Below are positions 24,741-32,897 of a DNA stretch of 41,383 nucleotides, in pieces. The stretch's first letter is position 1, and every line of letters starts with the position of its first letter. The notes under the pieces were generated by a model. That model saw only the letters and a list, made by a program, of their open reading frames with translations. It made no database searches and was not told the origin of the DNA. The translations under genes and the position numbers were made by a program. The DNA comes from an uncultured Phascolarctobacterium sp. (GTDB taxonomy: Bacteria > Bacillota > Negativicutes > Acidaminococcales > Acidaminococcaceae), in NCBI RefSeq assembly GCF_905212365.1, contig NZ_CAJMEH010000012.1, positions 1-41,383 on the forward strand. Reading direction: 5' to 3'.

Positions 24741-25825
24741 GTCGGGTCTGCCTTCGCTTTCTGTTGATAATCGAGCTGAGCCTGTACCATATCGTCAAAG
24801 AACTGTGTTTTCTGCGGCCCTTCGATAATTATGCCCGGCTGAACGCCGGCGCTGATATAATCGGGACGCAGCTCCAAAACCGTATGCGCGGCGCCAGTAA
24901 CAACGTCCGGAATGATTTTTACAATGCGCCCTTTGATGCGCAGAATAGAACGAACCACTCTGCCCAAAGTTACCGTCGAAGTAAGCGTTGTTGCTTTGAC
25001 AATCACTTCATATTCAGGATAAGTACGCTCGCGGCGATAAGTAATGATTTTACCTTCGCTGTTGCACACATGCCCGCTGGCGGATACAGGGAAACTGTCG
25101 CCCATCGGCAGGCCGCCCACTACCAGTTCAAACATTTCCTGGCCTGCGCCGCCCGGAAGCTTAACCAGTTCGATATCTTCGCGCACCGGTACGCCGTCCA
25201 TGCACAGCCAGCCAAATTCCTGGCAGCCGTATAAATCGTGGACGCGCGCGTTCAGTACAGATTTCGCCGTCGGCAAAAGTTCCAAATCCAGCGGCGTGCC
25301 TGCGGTCAGCAACACGATATCTTGCGGCAATTCGTCAGCCACGCCCATATGCTTGGCGTCCTCCAAAGCCGCTCTGATAAAAGAGGATTCGCCGACCACG
25401 GCCTGCGGCTGGAATTCATACAAGGCTGCCAAGAAAGCGTCCCTGCTGGAGCGCACCAAGAAGCGCCATTCCAGACCGTACTTTTTCATAGCGTCGCCGG
25501 AAAACACGTTGACCAAAGGCGGATAAGTCACCAAAACTTTATCGCCTGCTTTAAGTCCCGCACGCTGCAAAATGTTAAAGGACGCTTGGAGCTTACGCGA
25601 CATTTCGGCGAAAGTTACTCCGACAATATTTTGGAAAGCAGACGAGCCTGTGGTAAAAGTCAGATAAGCCAAATTAAGGGGAGTATGAACCTCTTCGATG
25701 GTATGGGCGGCAGTCGGTCCAGCAATCCCTTTATCAGCCAGTGTTTTACGCGGCATTTCTTCAAACGTTGGCGCGGAACCGAAGTCCTTGACCATTTTAG
25801 CAATTTCTGCCAGCATTCCTTTCAT
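24722..25825 (-). CDS. madH: Acetate:acyl-carrier-protein ligase MadH
   Basis: A 367-residue member of the adenylate-forming enzyme superfamily (phenylacetate-CoA ligase-like layout). The phosphate loop is TFTTGSSAFQNIVG near residues 56-69, the YGCQEFGW motif near 205, and a C-terminal lid domain with YRRERTYPEYEV near 268. In Malonomonas rubra MadH uses ATP and acetate to charge the SH form of the carrier protein, converting it to the acetyl-thioester that starts the cycle. Gene order A-E-C-D-H supports this assignment. The start has AAGGGG closely upstream. Confidence 0.8.
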   Translation of the reverse strand: MKGMLAEIAKMVKDFGSAPTFEEMPRKTLADKGIAGPTAAHTIEEVHTPLNLAYLTFTTGSSAFQNIVGVTFAEMSRKLQASFNILQRAGLKAGDKVLVTYPPLVNVFSGDAMKKYGLEWRFLVRSSRDAFLAALYEFQPQAVVGESSFIRAALEDAKHMGVADELPQDIVLLTAGTPLDLELLPTAKSVLNARVHDLYGCQEFGWLCMDGVPVREDIELVKLPGGAGQEMFELVVGGLPMGDSFPVSASGHVCNSEGKIITYRRERTYPEYEVIVKATTLTSTVTLGRVVRSILRIKGRIVKIIPDVVTGAAHTVLELRPDYISAGVQPGIIIEGPQKTQFFDDMVQAQLDYQQKAKADPTWTKRS

Positions 25826-25849
25826 ACTACCCCTTCTTTCATTTTTAAA

Positions 25850-26740
25850 TTATGCGTTGATATATTTATCGGCAACAGCGGCGAATTCTTCGTTCATTTT
25901 AGCCATAGCTTTCAAACGAGTTACGCGGCCGCCGCGAGCGTCGCCGTCCAAACCGCGGCCCCAGGGACCCAGCTTTTCAATTTCGCCGGCAGCTTTCAAA
26001 GCCTGAACCTCTTTGATATGCTTAGCGATTACGCTGCGCATATCTTCAACCTGATTAACGATTTCTTTTACGCCGCCCAGATTGTAGAAGAAGTTGACGC
26101 CGGGAGCGAATACCGGGTTAACCTTGGACAGCTCTTCCAAGCGCTCGATATCCATTTTGGTAATACGGGAAATGGAGGTGATGGGCATTACGTGAATCAT
26201 GGTGCCAAAGTCGGTGGACAGCGCCAAGATTTCGTCAGCCTGCAGGCCGTGGCACAGGAAAGCGCCGGAAATAGCGCGGCCGATTACCATAGCGATAATG
26301 GGATGGCCGGTTTTGCGGGCTTCAGCCAAGGCCAACTGATAAGAGCCGGTTGCTTTATTCATGCCGGCAATTTCTTCCATTTTGCCGGGGCCGTTGCCCG
26401 GAGTGTCAACGATCAAAACGATGGGGCGTTTTTCAGCCAAGGGTTTATCCTTGTCTGCCTCGATGGTGCGGTATACGGTGGTAGCCATTTTATAAGCTTC
26501 CTCCAAACCGATAACGCCGCCGAATACTACAGGAAAGCGCTCGTTGAAAGCGTAAGCGTCGTTAGCGATAACAGTTACGGTTTCGCCCTCCAATTGAGCG
26601 GTGCCCACAACTGCGCCGGGGCCGTATTCCGGGTCCAGCTCAGCGGAGCCTACTTTATTTTCTGCGAAGGAGCCAGCGTCAACAATCATTTCAATTGCGT
26701 CGCGACCGCGGCCAATCATAGTGTTTTCCATTTCATCCAT
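25850..26740 (-). CDS. madD: Malonate decarboxylase carboxyltransferase gamma subunit
   Basis: A 296-residue crotonase-fold subunit of the carboxyltransferase. It contains VLIVDTPGNGPGKMEEIAG near residues 108-126 and the oxyanion-type stretch IGRAISGAFLCHGLQADEI near 152-170. With MadC it decarboxylates malonyl-S-carrier and hands the CO2 to biotin on MadF. It follows madC after 18 bases, with AAGGAGG upstream. It is the equivalent of MdcE. Confidence 0.92.
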   Translation of the reverse strand: MDEMENTMIGRGRDAIEMIVDAGSFAENKVGSAELDPEYGPGAVVGTAQLEGETVTVIANDAYAFNERFPVVFGGVIGLEEAYKMATTVYRTIEADKDKPLAEKRPIVLIVDTPGNGPGKMEEIAGMNKATGSYQLALAEARKTGHPIIAMVIGRAISGAFLCHGLQADEILALSTDFGTMIHVMPITSISRITKMDIERLEELSKVNPVFAPGVNFFYNLGGVKEIVNQVEDMRSVIAKHIKEVQALKAAGEIEKLGPWGRGLDGDARGGRVTRLKAMAKMNEEFAAVADKYINA

Positions 26741-26758
26741 GTTCTTTACCTCCTTCTT

Positions 26759-27718
26759 TTATGCACGAACTCTGCGTTTTACAACCTTCAGGAATTCCTC
26801 GGTGGTCATTTCCGGAAGAGCGGCAGGGTCTTCATTGCCAAAGTGCTTCCACAGATCCATGGAATCCTTGGGCTGCATATCGCCAACCAGTTTTACCAAG
26901 CCTTGTTGTTCCTGTACCAGCGGCAGGGAGCCGATGCGGCGCATCTTTTCGATTTCCTCCATGGAGAGGTCGGCAACCTCGGCCAAGGTTTTGTGGAAAT
27001 CGCCGATAACGTCTTCTACAAGATAGTTGCAGTCCTGAATAATGTATTTATGCTTAGCGCCGGTGGTGCGGTATACCAAAGCTTTATTGGAAGCGTCAAA
27101 TTCATCCTTGCCCATTTCCTGCTCGATTACCTCAGGACCGGTCAGGCCGATACGGCCTTCTTCGTTCATAACGATAACGTCGGTAGCGGCGGCCACGAAG
27201 CCCATACCGCCGAAGCAGCCTACTTTAGAGCCAACTACGGCTACGATGGGAAGAATGCGGCGGCAGTCCTGAATAGCGTCCATAACCTCGGCATGGGCCA
27301 GCAGGCCTGCGTTTGCTTCATGCAAACGAACGCCGCCGGTTTCAAAGGAAATAGCTACCAACGGACGGCGTGCTTCATACTCATCGGGATGTGCAGCCTT
27401 AATATCCTTAGCGGTTTTCAAAGCCAGGCGCAGAGTGTTAACCATTTTCGCGCCGTTAACCTCGCCGATAGCGCCGCCGATAAATTTGCCTTCCATAGAT
27501 ACTACGAACAGAGGATGCTTGCCAACCAGGCCGACGCCAGTTACGGTGCCGTCGTCAAATTCAACTGCGGTACCCAGTACGGGCAGATGGGGGCTTTCAA
27601 AACGGTCCAGCGGATTCAGTAATTCAGTAAAGGTGCCTTTATCGCACATGCCCACTGCACGTTCACGGGCATTAGCATCAAAGAAGCTGCTCTTTTCCAG
27701 CTCATTCCAACTTTTCAT
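26759..27718 (-). CDS. madC: Malonate decarboxylase carboxyltransferase beta subunit
   Basis: A 319-residue acyl-CoA carboxylase/carboxyltransferase-type subunit. Typical stretches: SFFDANARERAVGMCDKGTF near residues 11-30, FETGGVRLHEANAGLLAHAE near 129-148, and GSKVGCFGGMGFVAAATDVI near 163-182. It is the equivalent of MdcD. The ATG lies one base after the madE stop (TAA-G-ATG), so the two are translationally coupled. It forms a pair with MadD. Confidence 0.92.
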   Translation of the reverse strand: MKSWNELEKSSFFDANARERAVGMCDKGTFTELLNPLDRFESPHLPVLGTAVEFDDGTVTGVGLVGKHPLFVVSMEGKFIGGAIGEVNGAKMVNTLRLALKTAKDIKAAHPDEYEARRPLVAISFETGGVRLHEANAGLLAHAEVMDAIQDCRRILPIVAVVGSKVGCFGGMGFVAAATDVIVMNEEGRIGLTGPEVIEQEMGKDEFDASNKALVYRTTGAKHKYIIQDCNYLVEDVIGDFHKTLAEVADLSMEEIEKMRRIGSLPLVQEQQGLVKLVGDMQPKDSMDLWKHFGNEDPAALPEMTTEEFLKVVKRRVRA

Positions 27719-27719
27719 C

Positions 27720-28046
27720 TTATTCTGCCTCCTTTGCGGTTGCTTCTGCCAGAGCCTGGCGCAATCTCATATATACTACGATAGGAGTAGCGTTATCATC
27801 ATTGATTTCAATGCTGATGTTGCCAACGCCGGTATCGTTGACAAACTTGCCCAACATTCTTTCCCAAACAGCGTCAAAGCCAACTACGGGAGTGCAAACC
27901 TTAGCCTTAACATTTCCGCCCAGATCCTCTTTAATGAACATAACCTCCAGATCGCCGCTGCCGGTTACGCCCAAATGGAACCATTCAGGGATAATGGTTT
28001 GAGTATTTTCAGATTTAAATTCAAATTCAAGATTTTGTAATGCCAT
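27720..28046 (-). CDS. madE: Malonate decarboxylase acyl carrier protein
   Basis: A 108-residue carrier protein (delta subunit, MdcC family). The prosthetic-group site is in GSGDLEV with Ser30 as the likely attachment residue for 2'-(5''-phosphoribosyl)-3'-dephospho-CoA. The later GFDAVWERMLGKFV segment is also family-like. Acetyl- and malonyl-groups ride on its thiol. GAGGAGG precedes the ATG. It sits between madA and madC, as in Malonomonas rubra. Confidence 0.9.
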   Translation of the reverse strand: MALQNLEFEFKSENTQTIIPEWFHLGVTGSGDLEVMFIKEDLGGNVKAKVCTPVVGFDAVWERMLGKFVNDTGVGNISIEINDDNATPIVVYMRLRQALAEATAKEAE

Positions 28047-28061
28047 TGTTCTGTCCTCCTC

Positions 28062-29735
28062 TTACCAGTTTCTGAATTTAGCAGGCGGATTGTAGAGGCC
28101 ACCGGACCATTCAACCAAATCATGCACGTTTTTAGCGGCCAACATGGAGCGGTTAGCTCTGCTCATATCGATGCCCAGATCCTGCGGAGTCTTGATAACG
28201 CCCAGCTCGCGCAGACGTTTTGTTTCCTTAGGATCAGCCTTCAGACCAACTTCGGTGAAGCCTGCGATACCGCGGATAGCAGCGGTGCGTTCTTCCATAT
28301 TGCGGCACTTCGGCAGATAAGCGATACCTTCTTCGGTAATGATATGGGTCAGGTCGTCGCCGTAAATCATTACCGGTTCGATGGACAGATTAGCGTTCTT
28401 AGCCAGCTTGAAAGCGTCCAGCTCTTCTACGAAGCCGGGAGCCAGCTTTTCGCGGAAGGTTTCTGCCAGCTGTACAACAAGGCGTTTGCCGCGGCGCACG
28501 GGTCCCCACAGCTCTTTGTTGAGCGCGTATTCTTCGCCGCATTTCAGCCATGCGCCGGAGGAATGACGGCGGCCCTTCGGGTCGCAGCCCATGTTGGGCG
28601 CGCCGCCGAAGCCTGCTACGCGGTTAGCGGTAGCGGTGGAGGAGTTGCCGTACGGGTCGATCTGCAGCGTACCGCCTATGAACATATCGATAGCGTAATG
28701 GCCTGCAGTCTGAGAGAATGCGCGGTTAGAACGCATGGAGCCGTCGGGACCAACGAAGAAGATGTCGCTGCGAGCGGCAACGTAATCTTCCATGCCCAGT
28801 TCGCCGCCGAAGCAGTGAACGGACTCTACCCAACCGGTTTCGATTGCCGGAATCAGGGACGGATGCGGATTCAGGATAAAGTTCTTGCAGATTTTGCCCT
28901 TCAAGCCCAGCTCTTCGCCGTAAGTAGGCAGCAGCAGCTCGATAGCGGCGGTGTCGAAGCCGATACCGTGGTTCATGGACTCAACCTGATATTCGCCGTA
29001 AATGCCTTTGATAGCCATCATGCCTTTTAATACCTGCGCGTCGGTAATCAAAGCCGGATCGCGGGTGAACAAAGGCTCGATGTAGAAAGGCTTCGGGGAT
29101 TGGATTACGTAGTCAACCCAATCGGCGGGGATATCTACGCGAGGCAGCTTATCGACGATTTGATTTACTTGCGCGATAACGATGCCTTGACGGAATTTAG
29201 TAGCTTCAACAATGGCCGGAGTATCTTCGGTGCTGAAGCCGGTGAACAGATTGCCTTCCTTATCCGCCATAGTTGCAGCAACCAAAGCTACCCGCGGAGT
29301 CAAATCCAGGAAATAACGGCCATATAATTCCAGATAAGTGTGGATAGCGCCCAGCTCCAGTTTGCCTTCCTGCAAAAATTGCGCGATGCGTCCGGCCTGC
29401 GGTCCGGAGAAAGACATATCCAATTTTTTAGCGATACCTTTTTCAAATACATCCAGATGTTCGGGAAGAGTCAGCACGGATTGAACCATGTGCAGATCAT
29501 GGATCTTAGCTGGGTCAACCTGGCACAAAGCTTTAGCCAAAAAATCGGCTTGCTTTTGGTTGTTGCCTTCGATGTTTACCTTGTCGTAAGGTTTGATTAC
29601 TGCTTCCAGTAATGCTACAACATCTTTCGCATCAACAATCTTTCCCTCTTTGACTAAATGGGCAGCGTTCTTAGCGCGCTCCATCGCGTCTTTTTTGAGA
29701 GTGTCCCACTCACGAGTAACTTTTTTGAACTCCAT
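28062..29735 (-). CDS. madA: Malonate decarboxylase alpha subunit (acetyl-ACP:malonate transferase)
   Basis: A 557-residue CoA-transferase-like subunit that swaps acetate for malonate on the carrier protein. Family segments include MSFSGPQAGRIAQFL, HCFGGELGMEDYVAA and SSGAWLKCGEEYALNKELWG. I start at the ATG at 29735 (MEFKKVTREWD), with AAAGGAGA about 8 bases upstream; the open frame begins 27 bases earlier with no ribosome site. It opens the second part of the operon. A terminator hairpin rich in NAG triplets sits just upstream at 29781-29849, so entry into madA is likely controlled by antitermination. Confidence 0.94.
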   Translation of the reverse strand: MEFKKVTREWDTLKKDAMERAKNAAHLVKEGKIVDAKDVVALLEAVIKPYDKVNIEGNNQKQADFLAKALCQVDPAKIHDLHMVQSVLTLPEHLDVFEKGIAKKLDMSFSGPQAGRIAQFLQEGKLELGAIHTYLELYGRYFLDLTPRVALVAATMADKEGNLFTGFSTEDTPAIVEATKFRQGIVIAQVNQIVDKLPRVDIPADWVDYVIQSPKPFYIEPLFTRDPALITDAQVLKGMMAIKGIYGEYQVESMNHGIGFDTAAIELLLPTYGEELGLKGKICKNFILNPHPSLIPAIETGWVESVHCFGGELGMEDYVAARSDIFFVGPDGSMRSNRAFSQTAGHYAIDMFIGGTLQIDPYGNSSTATANRVAGFGGAPNMGCDPKGRRHSSGAWLKCGEEYALNKELWGPVRRGKRLVVQLAETFREKLAPGFVEELDAFKLAKNANLSIEPVMIYGDDLTHIITEEGIAYLPKCRNMEERTAAIRGIAGFTEVGLKADPKETKRLRELGVIKTPQDLGIDMSRANRSMLAAKNVHDLVEWSGGLYNPPAKFRNW

Positions 29736-29780
29736 TACGGTCTCTCCTTTCTGAATTAACAACCATATATTACGCCAAAC

Positions 29781-29849
29781 AAAAAGAGAGAGCCTTTATA
29801 GCGGCAGTACGCCTCCGCTCTAGCTCTCTCTCATCTCCACTATTATGTT
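29781..29849 (-). promoter_or_regulatory. NAG-rich terminator/antiterminator before madA (candidate HutP target)
   Basis: Between hutP and madA the minus strand reads AACATAATA (29849-29841), then a GAG/TAG-rich run, a stem AGAGAGAGCT/GGCTCTCTCT (29822-29831, 29785-29794; one G-U pair), an inner GCGG/CCGC stem, and TTTTT. The upstream stem arm and its flank contain at least seven NAG triplets. HutP of Bacillus binds NAG repeats to block a terminator. A related element is at 32844-32897. The triplet spacing here is mostly 2 nt, not the 4 nt known for the Bacillus sites. Confidence 0.7.
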
Positions 29850-29865
29850 GCAGAATTTTGTCTGA

Positions 29866-30315
29866 CTATATATGCATAACTCCCAGCCCTGCACGTTCAT
29901 GATTCGTCATATAGTGCAGCGCCGATTTGCCAAACAAGGCAACTGCAATCCAATGATCATCCCTGGCAACGGCAATTTTCATGGCCAGGCTAGCGCTTGT
30001 ACTTACACTCACTAAAATTCCTTTTTTCGCTTCTTCGGTCGCATGAATCACCGCGTGGATATCATTGGTGCTTTTTTGTATGATGCCCGAATTTAAGCAG
30101 GCACCAATTACAGCCCGATTTATTTTTTCATTGAAATCGTCAAAAGTTGTTTTACCGCCGACTTCTGTTACCACAGCCCTGTACCCGCTTTTAGCCACCA
30201 TCTTCTTCATCAAGCCCTCGTCGTAAAGGGTCTGCGTAATAGCTAAAAGCATAGCTGCTGTACCAGCGCTTTTTACGCTGGTCACCAAGAAGTCTTGGTT
30301 GCCCGGTTCCGCCAT
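29866..30315 (-). CDS. HutP-family RNA-binding antitermination protein
   Basis: A 149-residue protein, the size of Bacillus HutP (148). HutP forms hexamers that, with L-histidine and a divalent metal, bind NAG-rich RNA and prevent termination. All three metal-binding His of HutP have equivalents: His87 and His91 in HAVIHA, and His139 in NHERAGLGVMHI, a C-terminus close to the HutP ending EHETFGVGINHI. The Glu before the last His, part of the L-His pocket, is Asn here, so the ligand may differ. DDHWIAVALFG also matches. I start at the ATG at 30315 with AAGGAG 9 bases upstream; a TTG 6 bases earlier is too close to that site. It lies between birA and madA, and is flanked by two NAG-rich terminators. 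Confidence 0.85.
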   Translation of the reverse strand: MAEPGNQDFLVTSVKSAGTAAMLLAITQTLYDEGLMKKMVAKSGYRAVVTEVGGKTTFDDFNEKINRAVIGACLNSGIIQKSTNDIHAVIHATEEAKKGILVSVSTSASLAMKIAVARDDHWIAVALFGKSALHYMTNHERAGLGVMHI

Positions 30316-30336
30316 TCTCAATCACTCCTTCTCTGC

Positions 30337-31080
30337 TTAACGGATACTGATTTCACCAAAATCAAAGCTTTGGCATTCTCCTCCCTCATTGCGTACAATG
30401 ATTGCTCCCTTTTCATCAATGGCCATCACAGTCCCCGAAAAAATTATCTCATCGTTATCTTTGACCAAAACCGCTTGGTTCAAAGTACAATTCATTTCTT
30501 TCCAGGGTGTCAAGATTGTCTCGACGCCATGCTCAAGCCATTCCTGATATAAGCGATTGAACTCTTGCAAAATATTATCCAGAACTTCGTCGCAGGTATA
30601 ATTTTTGTTTAAGCTGCTATTTAAGGAAGCAGCTGTTGCTCTTAACTCAGGAGAAAAGTCCTCCGTCTTTAAAGCCACATTAATGCCTACGCCTACAACA
30701 GCATAATCTATATCGCCTACTTCATCAAGCTGCAGCTCCGAAAGGATTCCGCAAACCTTTTTCTTATGAAGCAACAAATCATTAGGCCATTTGATCATTA
30801 TGCCATCCGTAGCATAAAGCCGACGCAAAGCCTTGCCTGCCGCAACGCCCATCAATAACGTAACCTGAGCTGCAAATTGAGGATCTATTTGCGGACGCAG
30901 GATAATGCTGAACCACAGCCCGCCCTCGGGCGAGATCCAGACGCGGCGCATGCGTCCGCGTCCATTCTCCTGCCGTCTTGCAACTATGACGGTACCTTCC
31001 GCAGCGCCTTTCTTGGCCAAAGCTACGGCGGTAATATTCGTCGATTTCAATACATCAAATTGTCGAAGCTGTATATTCAT
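30337..31080 (-). CDS. birA: Biotin--protein ligase (catalytic type, no repressor domain)
   Basis: A 247-residue monofunctional ligase that biotinylates carrier proteins, here presumably MadF. The ATP/biotin loop GRGRMRRVW is near residues 40-48, IKWPNDLLLHKKKVCGIL near 96-113, and VVGVGINV near 130. The C-terminal SH3-like domain is present. The N-terminal DNA-binding domain of E. coli BirA is missing, so it cannot act as a biotin repressor. Start at the ATG at 31080 with GAGG 7 bases upstream. It lies 35 bases after madB and 21 bases before hutP. A dedicated ligase in the operon is uncommon. Confidence 0.92.
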   Translation of the reverse strand: MNIQLRQFDVLKSTNITAVALAKKGAAEGTVIVARRQENGRGRMRRVWISPEGGLWFSIILRPQIDPQFAAQVTLLMGVAAGKALRRLYATDGIMIKWPNDLLLHKKKVCGILSELQLDEVGDIDYAVVGVGINVALKTEDFSPELRATAASLNSSLNKNYTCDEVLDNILQEFNRLYQEWLEHGVETILTPWKEMNCTLNQAVLVKDNDEIIFSGTVMAIDEKGAIIVRNEGGECQSFDFGEISIR

Positions 31081-31115
31081 AATCAAGCCTCAAATTTATA
31101 AATGATAAATGAAGT

Positions 31116-32327
31116 TTATTTTACAAGGCCGATGGTAGCGATAAATACGCCGCAAGCAATAGCGGATACGATTACGCCGCCGATATTAGCGCCCATGGCT
31201 ACAGGCATTACTACGGCAAACGGATCCTCGTTCTCAGCTGCGTGCTGTGCAATCTTAGCGGTGGTAGGCACGCAGGATACGCCGGAAATACCAACAACGG
31301 GGTTGAAGTCGCCCTTCTTAAACCAGTAAACTACATAGCCGCCCAAAATGCCGACCATACCGGATACTGCCAAAGCCAAAACGCCAAGTACAATCAAAGG
31401 AGCAACTTTAGGATTCAGCAGCGTGGAAGCCTCGCACAAAGTACCCAGCAACAGGCCCAGCATCAAAGTACCAATGTACAGCAGGGTATTTTCAATCAAA
31501 TCCTGATAAGGCACGATTTCTGCTTCTTTAATAGCCATGCCCAGGAAGAAGGACATGATCAGCGGAGCGCCCATCGGCAGCAGCAGGCAGAGCAGCGCGC
31601 AGCATACCAAGATAAAGATAAATTTCTTGTTTTTAGGAACTTCAGGAGCATAGTACATAATGTCTTTGCCGCGCAAAGCTTTGGGAACCATCAGTTTGAG
31701 CAGCCAGGGATAACCGGCATAAGTCAAAGACAGGTACAAATAAGCGATTACGGAAATCGGTACAAACAGATGCGGAGCCAGCATTAAAGAGGTAAACAGA
31801 ACCATCGGGCCGTCCGCGCCGCCAATGGAAGCTACTGCCGCAGCCTCCGGAGGAGTCAGGCCAAGATGTACGCCTAAGATCAAAGTAACGAAGGTACCTG
31901 CTTCAGCAAAAATCGCAATGATAATGGAGGTCCAGGGGTTGGCCAGAATAAAGCCAATTTCGCACATTGCGCCGACACCCATGAATACTACGCAGGCCAC
32001 CAGACTGTTGCTGAAGGTCAAATTGTAAATCGGCTGCAAGAAGTTAATCTGCATAATATCAACCAAAGCAGCAGGATCAGAAATCAGCGGGTCCAGGAAC
32101 AGGGTACCGATTTTGCCGCCGTCCAGGAAAAGCACGCCGCAGTTAATGCAGATCATACCCACACCCATAGGAACCATAATCAACGGCTCCAAAACACGTT
32201 TAAAGCCTAAATAAGCTAAAATAAAACCAAAGATAATAAGTGCGATTCTGGCAATAGCAATCGTAGTATCCTGCACCATCAAAGACGCAATGCCAGGGAA
32301 TAATTGTGCAACAATATTAGCATCCAT
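31116..32327 (-). CDS. madB: Carboxybiotin decarboxylase beta subunit, Na+ pump
   Basis: A 403-residue membrane protein of the OadB/GcdB/MmdB/MadB family with about ten hydrophobic segments. It decarboxylates carboxybiotin on MadF and exports Na+. The catalytic region GGADGP has Asp172, equivalent to the essential Asp of OadB. SIGG before it and FILANPWTS also fit. Sequence alone cannot separate MadB from the glutaconyl-, methylmalonyl- or oxaloacetate decarboxylase versions; the neighbouring madA-M genes make MadB by far the best call. It starts 2 bases after the stop of orf42, whose last codons contain its GGAGG site. It lies under the cobalamin riboswitch. Confidence 0.9.
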   Translation of the reverse strand: MDANIVAQLFPGIASLMVQDTTIAIARIALIIFGFILAYLGFKRVLEPLIMVPMGVGMICINCGVLFLDGGKIGTLFLDPLISDPAALVDIMQINFLQPIYNLTFSNSLVACVVFMGVGAMCEIGFILANPWTSIIIAIFAEAGTFVTLILGVHLGLTPPEAAAVASIGGADGPMVLFTSLMLAPHLFVPISVIAYLYLSLTYAGYPWLLKLMVPKALRGKDIMYYAPEVPKNKKFIFILVCCALLCLLLPMGAPLIMSFFLGMAIKEAEIVPYQDLIENTLLYIGTLMLGLLLGTLCEASTLLNPKVAPLIVLGVLALAVSGMVGILGGYVVYWFKKGDFNPVVGISGVSCVPTTAKIAQHAAENEDPFAVVMPVAMGANIGGVIVSAIACGVFIATIGLVK

Positions 32328-32329
32328 AG

Positions 32330-32458
32330 TTATTCCATACCTCCTTCATCATTATTGCCGCCCATAATCTTATTGAGCAGTACAACAGCACCAATCATAA
32401 CAAGAGCAATTGCTGCGGTAAATGCGTAAGAAAATAACGCATAAAGTTCAACGCTCAT
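32330..32458 (-). CDS. 42-residue single-helix membrane protein before madB
   Basis: MSVELYALFSYAFTAAIALV starts a 42-residue ORF with one membrane helix (about residues 8-29) and a polar tail rich in Gly, Asn and Asp ending GGNNDEGGME. AAAGGAG precedes the ATG. The stop is 2 bases before madB, and the madB ribosome site lies inside this ORF, so the two are tightly coupled. It resembles in size and layout the tiny OadG/MmdE-like subunits of other decarboxylase Na+ pumps, though I see no diagnostic motif. I propose it is a small pump subunit. Confidence 0.7.
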   Translation of the reverse strand: MSVELYALFSYAFTAAIALVMIGAVVLLNKIMGGNNDEGGME

Positions 32459-32551
32459 AATTAGATCTCCTTTCATCATTTCATTTTTTGAAGATTATTG
32501 ATTTTCAAAAATTGGATACTATTATTCGTAATGGTTTCCGGACACCAGCGC

Positions 32552-32592
32552 AAATAAAAGTATCCCTTTCCGCCAGTGACAGAAAGGGATAC
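32552..32592 (-). terminator. Terminator of the cobalamin riboswitch
   Basis: A perfect 11-bp stem GTATCCCTTTC/GAAAGGGATAC (minus strand) followed by TTTTATTT. Its 11-base loop (TGTCACTGGCG) matches six of seven positions of the complement of the riboswitch GCCACTG loop. It could therefore be both expression platform and kissing-loop partner. Confidence 0.8.
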
Positions 32593-32649
32593 AAGAATAC
32601 ACATAAATATCTCGTATACACTCCGTCTCTCGCAGAAATATATAACAAA

Positions 32650-32761
32650 CTAAGGCTGCGATCTGACTTAACCCCTCATTAAAATAACAGAAGTATCACA
32701 GTGGCGTGACCGTAGCAGATTTGCACTGCTTTCCCTAATTTACCCCTCGCGGGCACCTTAG
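32650..32761 (-). promoter_or_regulatory. Cobalamin (B12) riboswitch
   Basis: The minus strand shows the core of RF00174-type riboswitches in order: P1 arm CTAAGG (32761-32756), GTGCCCGCGAGGGG, GGGAA, GTGCAAATCTGC, the hallmark ACGGTCACGCCACTGTGA, then the B12 box AAGTCAGATCGC (32669-32658) and the closing P1 arm CCTTAG. A terminator hairpin follows at 32552-32592 and the first gene downstream is orf42-madB. Expected behaviour is termination when cobalamin is bound. Confidence 0.92.
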
Positions 32762-32843
32762 CCAGTTTTGTAATTTTCGCTTTCCTCATTGTAAAAAATT
32801 ACCAAAGGAAAGCATGCACATGAAATTTAAGAGTCGTAAAATA

Positions 32844-32897
32844 CAAAAAGAGACCGATTGAATAAAAACTCTTATTCTCTCGATCTCTTATTATGTT
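32844..32897 (-). promoter_or_regulatory. NAG-rich terminator/antiterminator in the madB leader (candidate HutP target)
   Basis: On the minus strand AACATAATA (32897-32889) leads into the stem AAGAGATCGA/TCGGTCTCTT (one G-U pair), with an inner GAATAA/TTATTC stem, and then TTTTT. The 5' arm and the leader before it (to about 32945) contain several GAG triplets. The element at 29781-29849 shares AACATAATA, the GAGAT and AGAGA words and the CTCTTTTTG end. It lies between the promoter and the cobalamin riboswitch. Confidence 0.7.

Noticed and set aside
25238..27622. A 794-codon plus-strand open frame
   Set aside because: It lies antisense to madH, madD and madC, which have clear family motifs, ribosome sites and tight spacing. 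The plus-strand translation shows no recognisable domain; it is a codon-usage shadow.
28122..29030. A 302-codon plus-strand open frame
   Set aside because: It is antisense to madA and has no motif or ribosome site.
29781..29849. NAG repeats as a TRAP (tryptophan attenuation protein) site
   Set aside because: The 2-nt triplet spacing is TRAP-like, but no trp genes or TRAP gene are here and a HutP homologue is encoded next to it. Not strictly excluded.
31116..32327. madB as part of a glutaconyl-CoA, methylmalonyl-CoA or oxaloacetate decarboxylase
   Set aside because: The family is shared, but no gcdA, mmdA or oadA carboxyltransferase gene is nearby, and a full set of malonate-specific genes is.
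32488..32682. A 64-codon plus-strand ORF
   Set aside because: It overlaps the cobalamin riboswitch and its terminator on the opposite strand, and has no ribosome site.
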